Assembly: GCF_001428005.1 (NCBI RefSeq)
Contig: NZ_LMSB01000034.1
Span: 63,793 to 127,792, forward strand
DNA from: Arthrobacter sp. Soil736
Lineage (GTDB): Bacteria > Actinomycetota > Actinomycetes > Actinomycetales > Micrococcaceae
Length of the DNA stretch: 64,000 bases
Direction of reading: 5' to 3'
Shown: in pieces, positions 51,111-60,441 of the stretch
Position numbering within the stretch: the stretch's first letter is position 1
Layout of the letters: each line of letters starts with the position of its first letter
Made by a program: the position numbers and the translations under genes
The notes under the pieces: generated by a model
The model's input: only the letters and a program-made list of their open reading frames with translations
Database searches by the model: none
Told to the model about the DNA's origin: nothing

Positions 51111-51352
51111 TTTAGGCCCGCAATTCCGCCATTTCTGCGGCAAAGCGAAGGTTTATCGTTGCATCAGTGGCGCGAAATTACCGCCGCGGCCGAATGCCGG
51201 AAAATGAGAGGTGGCTCCGGGCCGCGGAGCCGTCGGAAAGGCGCGTCGTGCGGCCCGGCTTCGGCGGCCCGGATGTCACAATCCGGGCACCAAATTCGTC
51301 CGGCCGCCGTGCCTTCGTTGACTCCGGCAGAAACGGCCGCAAAGGTAAAGCC

Positions 51353-52006
51353 ATGAGGCTTCAGCGAATCACCAACGGACTGATATGCACGACGGCGGCT
51401 GCCGCACTGGCGCTCTTGCTGGCCGCCTGCGGGCCCAGCCAGCCGGCCGGCCAAGGGAGCGCGGAACCGGGTACGGGCTCCCCCAGCGCGGGCGGCAGCC
51501 AGGCTGCCCCCGAAACGTCGGCCCCGCCGTCGTCCTCTACTTCGGCGTCCCCGTCCTCCGGAGCGCCCCAGGCCACTTCCGGCAGCGTCCAATTATGCAA
51601 AGCCTCGACGCTGAAAGCCACGACGGATGCCACCGGCGGCGGCGCGGCCGGCAGCGTCTACATGGAACTCATTCTGACCAACAGCGGCCCGTCTTCCTGC
51701 CATCTCAAGGGCTTCGCCGGCGTCTCGCTGGCCAGCGGCCCCAACGGCCAGCCGATCGGTGCCCCGGCGCGGCGCGACACGACGGTTCCCGTCGGCGACG
51801 TGCTGCTGGCGCCGGGCCAGTCCGGCACGGCCGTGCTCCGCTACACGCAGGCAGGCAACTACCCCGACTGCGTCAAGGCGTCTGCGGCAGGATTCCGGGT
51901 CTACCCGCCCGAGGACACGGCATCGCTGTTCGTGGCGCGGCCGTCGGATGCCTGCAGCAACGCCTCCATTGAGCTTCTGAGCATCGGGGCGTTCCAGGCC
52001 CGCTAG
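51353..52006 (+). CDS. DUF4232-type secreted lipoprotein
   Basis: A 217-residue lipoprotein. The signal sequence ends ALALLLAACGPS with the lipidated Cys at about residue 29. A Ser/Pro/Gly-rich linker follows (about 32-80), then a beta-sandwich domain with SVYMELILTNSGPSSCHLKG, GVSLASGPNGQPIG and PGQSGTAVLRYTQAGNYPDC, as in DUF4232. Two cysteine pairs are likely disulfides. The ATG at 51353 was chosen because the lipobox follows at normal distance. Function is unknown. Confidence 0.85.
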   Translation: MRLQRITNGLICTTAAAALALLLAACGPSQPAGQGSAEPGTGSPSAGGSQAAPETSAPPSSSTSASPSSGAPQATSGSVQLCKASTLKATTDATGGGAAGSVYMELILTNSGPSSCHLKGFAGVSLASGPNGQPIGAPARRDTTVPVGDVLLAPGQSGTAVLRYTQAGNYPDCVKASAAGFRVYPPEDTASLFVARPSDACSNASIELLSIGAFQAR

Positions 52007-52124
52007 GTTATGCCCGCCGTCGTTTGCGTGTTCCGGAGCCTAACCTGTTCCGGTCCTGCATCCGTCAGTACACTTGCGGATACTCAGGGTCCTTGCTGAC
52101 AGCACCGAAGGCGGGTTGATTTAC

Positions 52125-53621
52125 GTGACGTCACTCTGGTTGGACCGCACCGACACTTTCACCGGCGACGACTTCAGCCAGGGGGAGGCCTACGACACCG
52201 TAGTCGTCGGCGCCGGCCTGACCGGGCTGGTCACGGCGCTGCTCCTGGCCCGTTCAGGGCAGAACGTCCTGGTCCTCGAGGCGAGAAGTCCCGGAGCCGT
52301 GGCCACCGGCAACACCACCGCCAAAGTCACGCTGCTGCAGGGAACCGTCCTGTCCGGCCTGCGGCATCAGTATCCCGCGAAGATCGTGGACGCCTACGTG
52401 GCAGCCAACCGCGAAGGGCAGGCCTGGCTGCTGCGGTACCTGGAAACCCGCAGGGTGCCGTTCCAGAAACGCGACGCGTACACCTACGCCACCACGCCAA
52501 AGGGGACAGAGGCGCTTCGCGAGGAGCTTGCCGTGGCCCTGGCCGCCGGCGTCGAAGTGGACTATGTCCGCGACGCCGGGCTGCCTTTCCCGGTGCGCGG
52601 GTCGCTGCGCCTCGGCGGACAGGCGCAGATCAATCCCATGGACGTTGTCCTTGCCCTGGCTGAGGACGTGCGCTCGCACGGTGGCACCATCGTCTCGGGC
52701 GTCCGCGTCCAGAACGTCGGCGGAACGGACCCGTCGACAATTGAGACCGACCACGGAACGGTGCAGGCCAACGAAGTGGTGCTGGCCACGGGCACGCCCA
52801 TCCTGAACCGCGGCCTGTACTTCGCCAAGCTCAAGCCCAACCGCTCGTACGCCGCCGCCTTGGAGTTGTCCGGAGACGCCGTGCCGCCGGTCGGCATGTA
52901 CCTGTCCGTGGAGCAGCCTGTCCGGTCGCTGCGGGATTATCCCGCCGACGGGCGGCGCCTGCTGCTGGTGGGCGGCAACGGACATCCCGTGGGACGGGCG
53001 CGATCGGAGCAGGCGCACCTGGACGAGCTGCTGGCCTGGGCGGCCTCGCATTTTCCGGAGGCGACGGTGACCCATACGTGGTCCGCGCAGGACTACCAGG
53101 CCACCAACCTCATGCCGTTCTTCGGAAAACTCCCCCGCGGTAGGGGCCGCATCTACTTCGCCACGGGGTACAACAAGTGGGGCATGACCAACGCGGTGGC
53201 CGCGTCCCTTGGCATCGCCGCGGACATCCTCGGGGGCCACCTGCCCTGGGCCAACACCATTCACCGCCGCGTTACGTCCCCTCCCGGTGCGGCATCCGCC
53301 GTGGCGCTCAACGCGGACGTTGCCGCGACGCTTGCGAAGGACTGGGCGCGGGCCGGCCTCAAGAAACTGCCCCCGGAGTCCGGCACCCCGCCTGCGGAAG
53401 GGACGGGCGCGGTGGCCCTGCGCGGCCGCAAACCCGTTGGATCGTCAACCGTGGACGGAACCACGTGCACCCTGTCGGCCGTCTGTACCCACCTCGGCGG
53501 GGTGCTCCACTGGAACGACAACGAAAAATCCTGGGACTGCCCGCTGCACGGCTCCCGGTTCAGCCACGAGGGGAAGGTCCTCGAGGGACCGGCCACACAC
53601 GATCTTCCACCGGCCGGGTGA
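52125..53621 (+). CDS. FAD-dependent oxidoreductase with C-terminal Rieske [2Fe-2S] domain
   Basis: A protein of about 498 residues. The FAD motif is DTVVVGAGLTGLVTALLLARSG. The amine/glycine-oxidase-like (DAO) fold continues with INPMDVVLALAEDVRSHGG, NLMPFFGKLPRGRGRIYFAT and GYNKWGMTNAVAASLG. The C-terminal Rieske domain (about 430-490) has CTHLGGVLHW and CPLHGSRFSHEGKVLEGPA, giving the Cys-His and Cys-His ligand pairs. The family uses the Rieske cluster for electron transfer to the flavin. The start is uncertain: GTG at 52125 is preferred, with a TTG at 52074 also in frame. Confidence 0.85.
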   Translation: MTSLWLDRTDTFTGDDFSQGEAYDTVVVGAGLTGLVTALLLARSGQNVLVLEARSPGAVATGNTTAKVTLLQGTVLSGLRHQYPAKIVDAYVAANREGQAWLLRYLETRRVPFQKRDAYTYATTPKGTEALREELAVALAAGVEVDYVRDAGLPFPVRGSLRLGGQAQINPMDVVLALAEDVRSHGGTIVSGVRVQNVGGTDPSTIETDHGTVQANEVVLATGTPILNRGLYFAKLKPNRSYAAALELSGDAVPPVGMYLSVEQPVRSLRDYPADGRRLLLVGGNGHPVGRARSEQAHLDELLAWAASHFPEATVTHTWSAQDYQATNLMPFFGKLPRGRGRIYFATGYNKWGMTNAVAASLGIAADILGGHLPWANTIHRRVTSPPGAASAVALNADVAATLAKDWARAGLKKLPPESGTPPAEGTGAVALRGRKPVGSSTVDGTTCTLSAVCTHLGGVLHWNDNEKSWDCPLHGSRFSHEGKVLEGPATHDLPPAG

Positions 53622-53693
53622 ACCGGAGCGGCTGACGGCCTCTCGGCAGAAGCCGCAGGCAATACTGTCGGTGCCTTAGGGCATGATGGAGGC

Positions 53694-56600
53694 ATGCAGT
53701 CGCAGGAGCCCGCCGGCACGCCCGGCGGCACATCTATGGTGGACGCGATGGGCCAGTTCAGCAGGCCCACCCGGGAGTGGTTCCTGGGTGCGTTCGCCGA
53801 GCCCACGCCCGCCCAGCAGGGCGCCTGGGCGGCCATTTCCTCCGGTTCGCATGCCCTTGTCGTGGCACCCACCGGGTCCGGAAAAACCCTGGCAGCGTTC
53901 CTCTGGGCCCTGGACCGGCTGCTGGTTTCGGGAGCCGCCCTGCCCCCGGAGCTGCCGGGGCTGGAGGACACTCCCGCCGGAGGCCCGGGCGGTTCCCCGG
54001 CGGCCAAACAGCCCCGGGCCAAGAAGCCGAAGCGGAAAACCCGGGTCCTGTACATTTCGCCGCTCAAGGCGCTTGGCGTCGACGTCGAACGCAACCTCCG
54101 CTCGCCCCTCATCGGTATCACGCAGACGGCCAAGCGGCTGGACCTGCCCGCGCCGCTGATCACCGTTGGCGTCAGATCTGGCGACACGCCTGCCTCGGAG
54201 CGCCGCGCCCTGCTCAGCCACCCGCCGGACATCCTCATCACCACCCCGGAGTCCCTCTTCCTCATGCTGACGTCCAAGGCGCGGGAAACGCTGAGCGAGG
54301 TGGACACCGTCATCGTGGATGAGGTCCACGCCGTCGCCGGCACCAAACGGGGGGCCCACCTCGCGGTCTCCCTGGAGCGGCTTGATGCGCTGCTGCCCAA
54401 GCCCGCCCAGCGGATCGGCCTGTCCGCCACGGTGGAGCCGAGGGAGCTCGTGGCGCAGTTCCTGGCGGGTTCGGCTCCGGTGCAGATCGTGGCGCCGCCC
54501 TCGCGCAAGAACTGGGACCTCACCGTGTCTGTCCCCGTGGAGGACATGTCCGATCTCCACGGCGCCGCCGGTGCCTTCGACTCCGGCCCCGCTTCAGGGC
54601 TGCAGCCGCAGGCCTCGATCTGGCCGCACGTGGAGGAAAAGATCGTGGACCTGGTGCTGGCGAACCAGTCCACCATCGTCTTCGCCAACTCACGCCGGCT
54701 GGCGGAACGGCTGACGGCACGGCTCAACGAGATCCACGCCGAACGGCGGCTCATGACGGTTGGCGGCGGCTGGGAGGATCCGTCGCCTCCCGCGGCGGGG
54801 ATCCTCCCGACATCCACGGCCACGCCGGCGCATATGATGGCGCAGGCCGGGAGCACGGCAGGCGCCGATCCCCTGCTGGCCAGGGCGCACCACGGCTCAG
54901 TGTCCAAGGACCAGCGGGCCCTGATCGAGGACGACCTCAAATCCGGGCGGCTGCGCTGCGTCGTGGCCACGTCCTCCCTGGAGCTCGGCATCGACATGGG
55001 CGCGGTGGACCTCGTGGTGCAGGTGGAATCGCCGCCCTCCGTGGCCAGCGGACTGCAGCGGGTGGGCCGTGCGGGCCACCAGGTCGGCGAAATCTCGCAG
55101 GGGTATCTTTTCCCCAAGCACCGCGCCGACCTCGTCCACACCGCCATCACCGTTGAGCGGATGCTGGACGGCAAGATCGAGCGCCTCAGCGTCCCGGCCA
55201 ATCCCCTCGACATCCTGGCCCAGCAGACCGTCGCCGCCACGGCCCTCGGCAGCATCGACGTGGAGGAGTGGTTCTCCACAGTGCGGCGGTCCGCGCCCTT
55301 CGCCACGCTCCCCCGCTCCGCCTTCGAAGCCACCCTGGACCTGCTCGCCGGACGCTACCCCTCGGACGAATTCGCCGAGCTCCGTCCGCGCATCGTCTGG
55401 GACCGCAATGCCGGCACCATCGAGGGCAGGCCCGGCGCCCAGCGCCTCGCCGTCACCTCCGGCGGGACCATCCCGGACCGCGGCCTGTTCGGCGTCTACA
55501 TCATCGGCACCGAGGCGGAAGGGTCGGCCTCCCCCGCCGGAGCGCCCGGGGACGGCAAGGCCCGCGGCACCGCGTCGCCGGCAAAAGGCGGCCGGCGCGT
55601 CGGCGAACTCGATGAGGAGATGGTCTACGAATCCCGCGTGGGCGACATCTTCGCCCTCGGCGCCACGAGCTGGAAAATCGAGGACATCACGCACGACCGC
55701 GTGCTCGTCTCGCCCGCCTTCGGCCAGCCCGGAAAGCTCCCCTTCTGGAAGGGCGACTCGCTGGGACGGCCGGTTGACCTGGGCCGCGCCCTCGGCGCGT
55801 TCGTCCGCGAACTGTCAGCGTCCGACGTCGGCCCTGCCACCGAACGCTGCAAGGCCAGCGGCCTGGACGACTTCGCCGCCAACAACCTGCTGCAGTACCT
55901 CAACGAACAGAAGCAGGCCACTGACGTGGTCCCCAGCGACACCACCCTCGTGGTGGAACGCTTCCACGACGAACTCGGCGATTGGCGGGTCATTCTCCAC
56001 AGTCCGTTCGGCATGCCGGTCCACGCGCCGTGGGCACTTGCCGTGGGCCAGCGCCTGCACCAGCGCTACGGCCTGGACGGCTCCGCCATGGCGGCCGACG
56101 ACGGCATCGTGCTGCGCGTCCCCATGATGGAGGACGAACCGCCCGGCGCCGAGCTGTTCCTGTTCGACCCCGAGGAACTGGAGCAGATCGTGACGGCCGA
56201 GGTGGGCGGCAGCGCCCTGTTCGCCTCCCGTTTCCGCGAGTGCGCGGCGCGTGCCCTGCTGCTGCCGCGGCAGACGCCGGGTAAGCGGCAGCCGCTGTGG
56301 CAGCAGCGCCAGCGGTCCGCCCAGCTGCTGGATGTCGCGCGGAAGTATCCATCCTTCCCCATCGTGCTGGAAACCGTGCGGGAGTGCCTGCAGGATGTAT
56401 ACGACCTGCCGGCCCTGAAGGAAATTGCGGCGTCCGTGGAACGCCGGGAACTGCGGATCGTGCAGACAACCACGCAGCAGCCGTCGCCCTTCGCCAAGTC
56501 GCTGCTCTTTGGCTACGTGGCGCAGTTCCTTTACGAGGGCGACTCCCCGCTGGCCGAGCGCCGAGCCGCCGCACTGGCCCTGGACTCCACCCTGCTCAAC

Positions 56601-58790
56601 GAACTCCTTGGCCGTGTGGAACTGCGCGAACTCCTGGACGCCAGGGTCATCGAAGCCACCGAGCGCGAACTGCAGCGCCTTGCTCCCGACCGGAAAGCCC
56701 GCGGCGTCGAGGGGGTCGCCGACCTGCTGCGGCTCCTCGGTCCGCTGGACCCGGAGGAGGTGGCCGCCAGGCTCGCCCCGCCGGCTGAAACCGCCGCACC
56801 GCTGGTTGTGCCTGTCGAAACCGAGCCCGCCGAAACCCCCGCACCGCTGGTTGAGCCTGTCGAAACCGAGCCTGCCGAGACCCTCGTAGCTGTCGCCGTC
56901 GCGCACCTCGCCGCGCTGCAGCGGGCCAACCGGGCCATCAAGGTCACCATCAGCGGCGTCGAAAGGTTCGCGGCGGTGGAAGATGCCGCACGGCTGCGCG
57001 ATGCCATCGGGGTCCCGCTCCCCATGGGCGTTCCCCTGGCCTTCATCGAACCGGTAGCGGATCCCCTGGGCGACCTCGTCTCGCGCTACGCCCGCACCCA
57101 CGGTCCCTTCACCGCCACGGAAGCCGCGGCCAGGCTGGGACTTGGCGTCGCCGTCGTCGGCACGGCCCTGAAGCGGCTCGCCGCGGACGGCCGGGTGGTG
57201 GAGGGCGAATTCCGGCCCCACACCGAGCCCGCTGCCAACCAGACTGCCACTGCGGACACCGGCCCGGGCCGCGACGCCGCCCCCGCATCCGAGTCCTCGG
57301 CACCTGGCCTTCCTGCGACCGCATCCGTCACCACTGCCGCCGCCGGCAGCGAGTGGTGCGACGCCGAGGTCCTGCGCAAACTGCGGCGCCGCTCCCTGGC
57401 CGCGCTGCGTGCCGAAGTGGAACCGGTGGACGCCGCGGCGTACGGGCGGTTCCTGCCCGCCTGGCAGAACGTCCGCACCCCGGGGGCCGGGCGCGGTCAG
57501 CCGGCGCTGCGAGGACTGGACGGGGTGGCGACGGCCATCGATCAGCTGTCCGGAGTGCCGGTTCCGGCGTCCGCGTGGGAACCTGTTGTGCTGGCCAGCC
57601 GGGTATCGAACTACCAGCCGGCCATGCTGGACGAGCTCATGGCAGCCGGCGAGGTTCTCTGGTCCGGGGCCGGCTCCCTGCCCGGCAACGACGGCTGGAT
57701 CAGCCTGCATTTGGCGGACTCGGCCGAACTGACACTGAACCCGGCGATTGATTTTGAGCCCGGAGACGCCCAGCGGAGGTTGCTGGACTATCTCCAGGCC
57801 AACGGCGGGGGCTATTTCTTCCGTCAGCTGACGGACGTGGCCGGCGGAATGGACTCGGTGCTCAGCGACCAGGAAGTCGTGTCCGCGCTGTGGGACCTCG
57901 CCTGGGCGGGCCGCGTAACCGGAGACACGTTCGCTCCCGTCCGGGCCCTGATCGCCGGCGGGCACACGGCCCACCGGCAGGTTGCCCGGGCACCGCGCGC
58001 CCGTGCCCCGCGGCTGGCCCGACTGGGGCGCTCGCACGGGACCGGACTGCTCGGCTCACCGGGGCTCACCGGCGGACGGTACGGATCGGTGACCGGTTCG
58101 GCGCCGACGCCGCCGTTGGCGGCCGGGCGCTGGTCTGCGCTCCCGGCGCCGGAGCTCGACCCCACTATCCACGCCCGCGCCACTGCCGAGCTGCTCCTCG
58201 ACCGCTACGGCGTGGTCACGCGCGGCTCAGTCATGGCCGAGAACATCCTGGGCGGATTCGGACTCATGTACAAGGTGCTGGCCCGGCTGGAGGAGGCAGG
58301 ACGCTGCCGGCGCGGCTACTTCATCGAGCACCTCGGGGCGGCCCAGTTCGCCGTGCCTGCCACGGTGGACCGCCTGCGCTCGTATTCGGAAGACACGCAA
58401 CTGGCCAAACCGGAACCTGTGGCACTGGCCCTCGCCGCCACCGATCCCGCCAACCCGTACGGCGCCGCCCTGCCGTGGCCCGCCCTCAGCGTCGAGGCCG
58501 GCAGCGGCCACCGGCCCGGGCGCAAGGCGGGGGCGCTTGTGGTGATGGTCGACGGCGCGCTGGTGCTTTACGTGGAACGCGGGGGAAAGACCTTGCTCGT
58601 CTTCACCGAGGAGGAACCCGTTCTCGCCGCCGCCGGCGCCGCCCTCGTGGACGTGGTCAAGCGGGGCGCCGTCGACAAACTCGTTATGGAAAAGGTCAAC
58701 GGCCACGGCATCCTGGACACTCCGGTGGCAGCCGCTCTGACCCACGCCGGGGCCTACTCCACTCCGAAGGGACTGAGAATCCGTGCCTGA
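53694..58790 (+). CDS. lhr: Lhr-family large DNA helicase
   Basis: A 1698-residue superfamily 2 helicase. The core has Walker A VVAPTGSGKTLAAFLWALDR, ISPLKALGVDVERNL, motif II VIVDEVHAV, GLSATVEPREL, ATSSLELGIDMG and QRVGRAGHQ. The large Lhr-specific C-terminal region (from about residue 880) follows, with DEPPGAELFLFDPEELEQIV and WQQRQRSAQLLDVARKYPSF. Lhr acts in DNA repair and couples with glycosylases. A tandem 15-residue repeat is inserted at about residues 1035-1065. The start at 53694 is tentative: GGAGG is very close and downstream ATGs exist. It overlaps the Nei-type gene by eight bases. Confidence 0.9.
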   Translation: MQSQEPAGTPGGTSMVDAMGQFSRPTREWFLGAFAEPTPAQQGAWAAISSGSHALVVAPTGSGKTLAAFLWALDRLLVSGAALPPELPGLEDTPAGGPGGSPAAKQPRAKKPKRKTRVLYISPLKALGVDVERNLRSPLIGITQTAKRLDLPAPLITVGVRSGDTPASERRALLSHPPDILITTPESLFLMLTSKARETLSEVDTVIVDEVHAVAGTKRGAHLAVSLERLDALLPKPAQRIGLSATVEPRELVAQFLAGSAPVQIVAPPSRKNWDLTVSVPVEDMSDLHGAAGAFDSGPASGLQPQASIWPHVEEKIVDLVLANQSTIVFANSRRLAERLTARLNEIHAERRLMTVGGGWEDPSPPAAGILPTSTATPAHMMAQAGSTAGADPLLARAHHGSVSKDQRALIEDDLKSGRLRCVVATSSLELGIDMGAVDLVVQVESPPSVASGLQRVGRAGHQVGEISQGYLFPKHRADLVHTAITVERMLDGKIERLSVPANPLDILAQQTVAATALGSIDVEEWFSTVRRSAPFATLPRSAFEATLDLLAGRYPSDEFAELRPRIVWDRNAGTIEGRPGAQRLAVTSGGTIPDRGLFGVYIIGTEAEGSASPAGAPGDGKARGTASPAKGGRRVGELDEEMVYESRVGDIFALGATSWKIEDITHDRVLVSPAFGQPGKLPFWKGDSLGRPVDLGRALGAFVRELSASDVGPATERCKASGLDDFAANNLLQYLNEQKQATDVVPSDTTLVVERFHDELGDWRVILHSPFGMPVHAPWALAVGQRLHQRYGLDGSAMAADDGIVLRVPMMEDEPPGAELFLFDPEELEQIVTAEVGGSALFASRFRECAARALLLPRQTPGKRQPLWQQRQRSAQLLDVARKYPSFPIVLETVRECLQDVYDLPALKEIAASVERRELRIVQTTTQQPSPFAKSLLFGYVAQFLYEGDSPLAERRAAALALDSTLLNELLGRVELRELLDARVIEATERELQRLAPDRKARGVEGVADLLRLLGPLDPEEVAARLAPPAETAAPLVVPVETEPAETPAPLVEPVETEPAETLVAVAVAHLAALQRANRAIKVTISGVERFAAVEDAARLRDAIGVPLPMGVPLAFIEPVADPLGDLVSRYARTHGPFTATEAAARLGLGVAVVGTALKRLAADGRVVEGEFRPHTEPAANQTATADTGPGRDAAPASESSAPGLPATASVTTAAAGSEWCDAEVLRKLRRRSLAALRAEVEPVDAAAYGRFLPAWQNVRTPGAGRGQPALRGLDGVATAIDQLSGVPVPASAWEPVVLASRVSNYQPAMLDELMAAGEVLWSGAGSLPGNDGWISLHLADSAELTLNPAIDFEPGDAQRRLLDYLQANGGGYFFRQLTDVAGGMDSVLSDQEVVSALWDLAWAGRVTGDTFAPVRALIAGGHTAHRQVARAPRARAPRLARLGRSHGTGLLGSPGLTGGRYGSVTGSAPTPPLAAGRWSALPAPELDPTIHARATAELLLDRYGVVTRGSVMAENILGGFGLMYKVLARLEEAGRCRRGYFIEHLGAAQFAVPATVDRLRSYSEDTQLAKPEPVALALAATDPANPYGAALPWPALSVEAGSGHRPGRKAGALVVMVDGALVLYVERGGKTLLVFTEEEPVLAAAGAALVDVVKRGAVDKLVMEKVNGHGILDTPVAAALTHAGAYSTPKGLRIRA
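56796..56885. repeat. In-frame tandem 45-bp repeat inside lhr built on a dispersed actinobacterial repeat
   Basis: Two 45-base units (56796-56840, 56841-56885) encode APLVVPVETEPAETP and APLVEPVETEPAETL. Each carries GGTTG(A/T)GCCTGTCGAAACC, a motif I know as a common dispersed repeat in Arthrobacter-type genomes, usually between genes. Its presence in frame in a helicase gene suggests exonisation of a repeat. Confidence 0.6.
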
Positions 58791-59655
58791 GGGCGACTCC
58801 GTCTGGCGCGCAGCCAACCAGCTGCACGCTGCCCTTGCCGGGCAGATACTCCTGGCCTCCGACTTCCGCGTACCCCGCTTCGCCACGCTGAACCTCCGGG
58901 GCTGGACTGTCCAGGAAGTCGTGCCGCGCGGAAAGCACCTCCTCATGCGGCTGGTGGGCCCTGCCGGCGATCGGCTGACCATCCATTCGCACCTCAAGAT
59001 GGAAGGCAGCTGGCAGGTCTACCCGCCGGGCGGCCGGTGGCGCAAGCCTGGCTTCACGGCACGGTGCGTCCTCCGCACGGCTGCGGCAGACGCCGTCGGG
59101 TTCTCGCTTGGCGTGCTCGAGGTCATCAACACCGCAGAGGAGGACAAAGCCGTGGGGCATCTCGGGCCGGACCTGCTGGGGCCGGACTGGGACCCTGCCG
59201 AGGCCGAGCTCCGTGTGGCATCGGCGCCGGACGTTCCCGTCGGGGTGGCCCTGCTGGACCAGCGCAACCTCGCAGGCATCGGCAACATCTACCGCTGCGA
59301 GGTGTGCTTCCTGGCCGGAATCCACCCGGCATCTCCCGTCGCGGCCGTGACCGATCTGCGTGCCATGTTCGCCGACGCCAAGCAGCTTCTCGAGGCCAAC
59401 CTCGGACCGGGCGGGCGGACCACCCTGCTCAACTCGCCCGGCCTTCCCGTGGACCGCGCCGCCGGCCGGCCAGGTTACTGGGTCTACCGGCGCGAGCACC
59501 AGCCCTGCCTGCGCTGCAGGACCCCGATCCGCCGCGGCGTGCTGGGCAAGACGCAGCCGGCGGGATCGGCCGGATCTCCGGAGCTGGTCACCGAGGAGCG
59601 CGACATCTACTTCTGCCCCAAATGCCAACCGCTCATCGGCACCGGCCAAGCCTGA
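58783..59655 (+). CDS. Fpg/Nei-family DNA glycosylase-AP lyase (Nei2-like)
   Basis: A 290-residue glycosylase. After GTG-coded Met the N terminus is PEGDSVWRAA, with the catalytic Pro2 and Glu3 of the family. GKHLLMRL and TIHSHLKMEGSW follow, with the helix-two-turn-helix LLDQRNLAGIGNIYRCE. The C-terminal zinc finger reads CLRCRTPI..YFCPKC. It removes oxidised pyrimidines and nicks the strand. The GTG at 58783 lies inside the last codons of lhr (8-base overlap), so the two are translationally coupled. This matches their known functional partnership. Confidence 0.92.
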   Translation: MPEGDSVWRAANQLHAALAGQILLASDFRVPRFATLNLRGWTVQEVVPRGKHLLMRLVGPAGDRLTIHSHLKMEGSWQVYPPGGRWRKPGFTARCVLRTAAADAVGFSLGVLEVINTAEEDKAVGHLGPDLLGPDWDPAEAELRVASAPDVPVGVALLDQRNLAGIGNIYRCEVCFLAGIHPASPVAAVTDLRAMFADAKQLLEANLGPGGRTTLLNSPGLPVDRAAGRPGYWVYRREHQPCLRCRTPIRRGVLGKTQPAGSAGSPELVTEERDIYFCPKCQPLIGTGQA

Positions 59656-59712
59656 CGCGCCCGCATATCCGGTCGCCACGCCATTGGCGCCCCGGAGACG
59701 AAGAGCCGATTC

Positions 59713-60381
59713 TCAGGAAGCGGCCACCGGCTCCCCCGCCTCTTCCCCGGCCACTCCCCCGGCTTCTTCCGCGGCCTCTTCCGAACGGACCCGGGCGGGG
59801 ATGGCCGCCGGAACCATGAAGCGCGGCAGCAGGAGCTGGACCAAAGGCCCGATGGCCAGCGCATAGACCACGGTCCCCACCCCCACCGAACCGCCCAGCA
59901 GCCAGCCCGCGGCGAGTACCACCACCTCGATCAGCGTCCGGGACACACGGACGGACCATCCGGTGCGCCGGGCCAGTCCGGTCATGAGTCCGTCCCGGGC
60001 ACCCGGGCCGAAGCGCGCGCCGATGTAGCAGGCGGAGGCAATCGCGTTGAGCGCCACGGCGCCTCCCAGAAGGGCGATCTGCCCGCCGAGGTGGGAGAAG
60101 GACGGGAGCATGGCCAGGCCGACGTCGGCGAACACGCCCACCAGCACGGCGTTGCAGAGCGTGCCGAATCCCGGCCACTGACGGAGCGGAATCCACAGCA
60201 GCAGCACGAGGAAGCTGATGATGATCACCACCACCCCGATGCTCAGACCGGTTCGTCCCGCCAGGCCCTGATGGAACACGTCCCAGGGGTCCAGGCCGAG
60301 TCCGGCACGAATAAACATGGCCAGGGAAATGCCATACATGGCGAGGCCGGTGAAGAGCTGTACGAGTCTGCGGATCATCAT
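59713..60381 (-). CDS. YczE/YitT-type membrane protein
   Basis: A 222-residue protein with five or six hydrophobic segments: LFTGLAMYGISLAMFIRAGL, then DPWDVFHQGLAGRTGLSIG, IIISFLVLLLWIPLRQWPGF, NAIASACYIGARFGPGARDG. The GLGLDPWDV(F/L)HQGL motif is characteristic of YczE. The C-terminal tail is Ala/Glu-rich. The start at 60381 (MMIRR) has AGGAT upstream. It is divergent from the MocR-type regulator at 60442, a pairing known as YczE/YczR. The transported compound is unknown. Confidence 0.87.
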   Translation of the reverse strand: MMIRRLVQLFTGLAMYGISLAMFIRAGLGLDPWDVFHQGLAGRTGLSIGVVVIIISFLVLLLWIPLRQWPGFGTLCNAVLVGVFADVGLAMLPSFSHLGGQIALLGGAVALNAIASACYIGARFGPGARDGLMTGLARRTGWSVRVSRTLIEVVVLAAGWLLGGSVGVGTVVYALAIGPLVQLLLPRFMVPAAIPARVRSEEAAEEAGGVAGEEAGEPVAAS

Positions 60382-60399
60382 TGAACCATCCTGAAGGAC

Positions 60400-60439
60400 A
60401 ACTGGCCTTGTTTTCCATGGCCAGTTTGAGATACTGGCC
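60400..60439. promoter_or_regulatory. Three CTGGCC boxes between yczE-like and MocR-type genes
   Basis: AACTGGCC at 60400 and GGCCAGTT at 60419 form an inverted pair; a third ACTGGCC at 60433 is directly repeated to the first. The set covers the start region of both divergent genes. MocR regulators bind such mixed direct and inverted repeats. Confidence 0.55.
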
Positions 60440-60441
60440 TC

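Noticed and set aside
53261..55333. Minus-strand open frame opposite the lhr start
   Set aside because: Low-complexity Arg/Ser/Pro translation typical of antisense frames in GC-rich genes.
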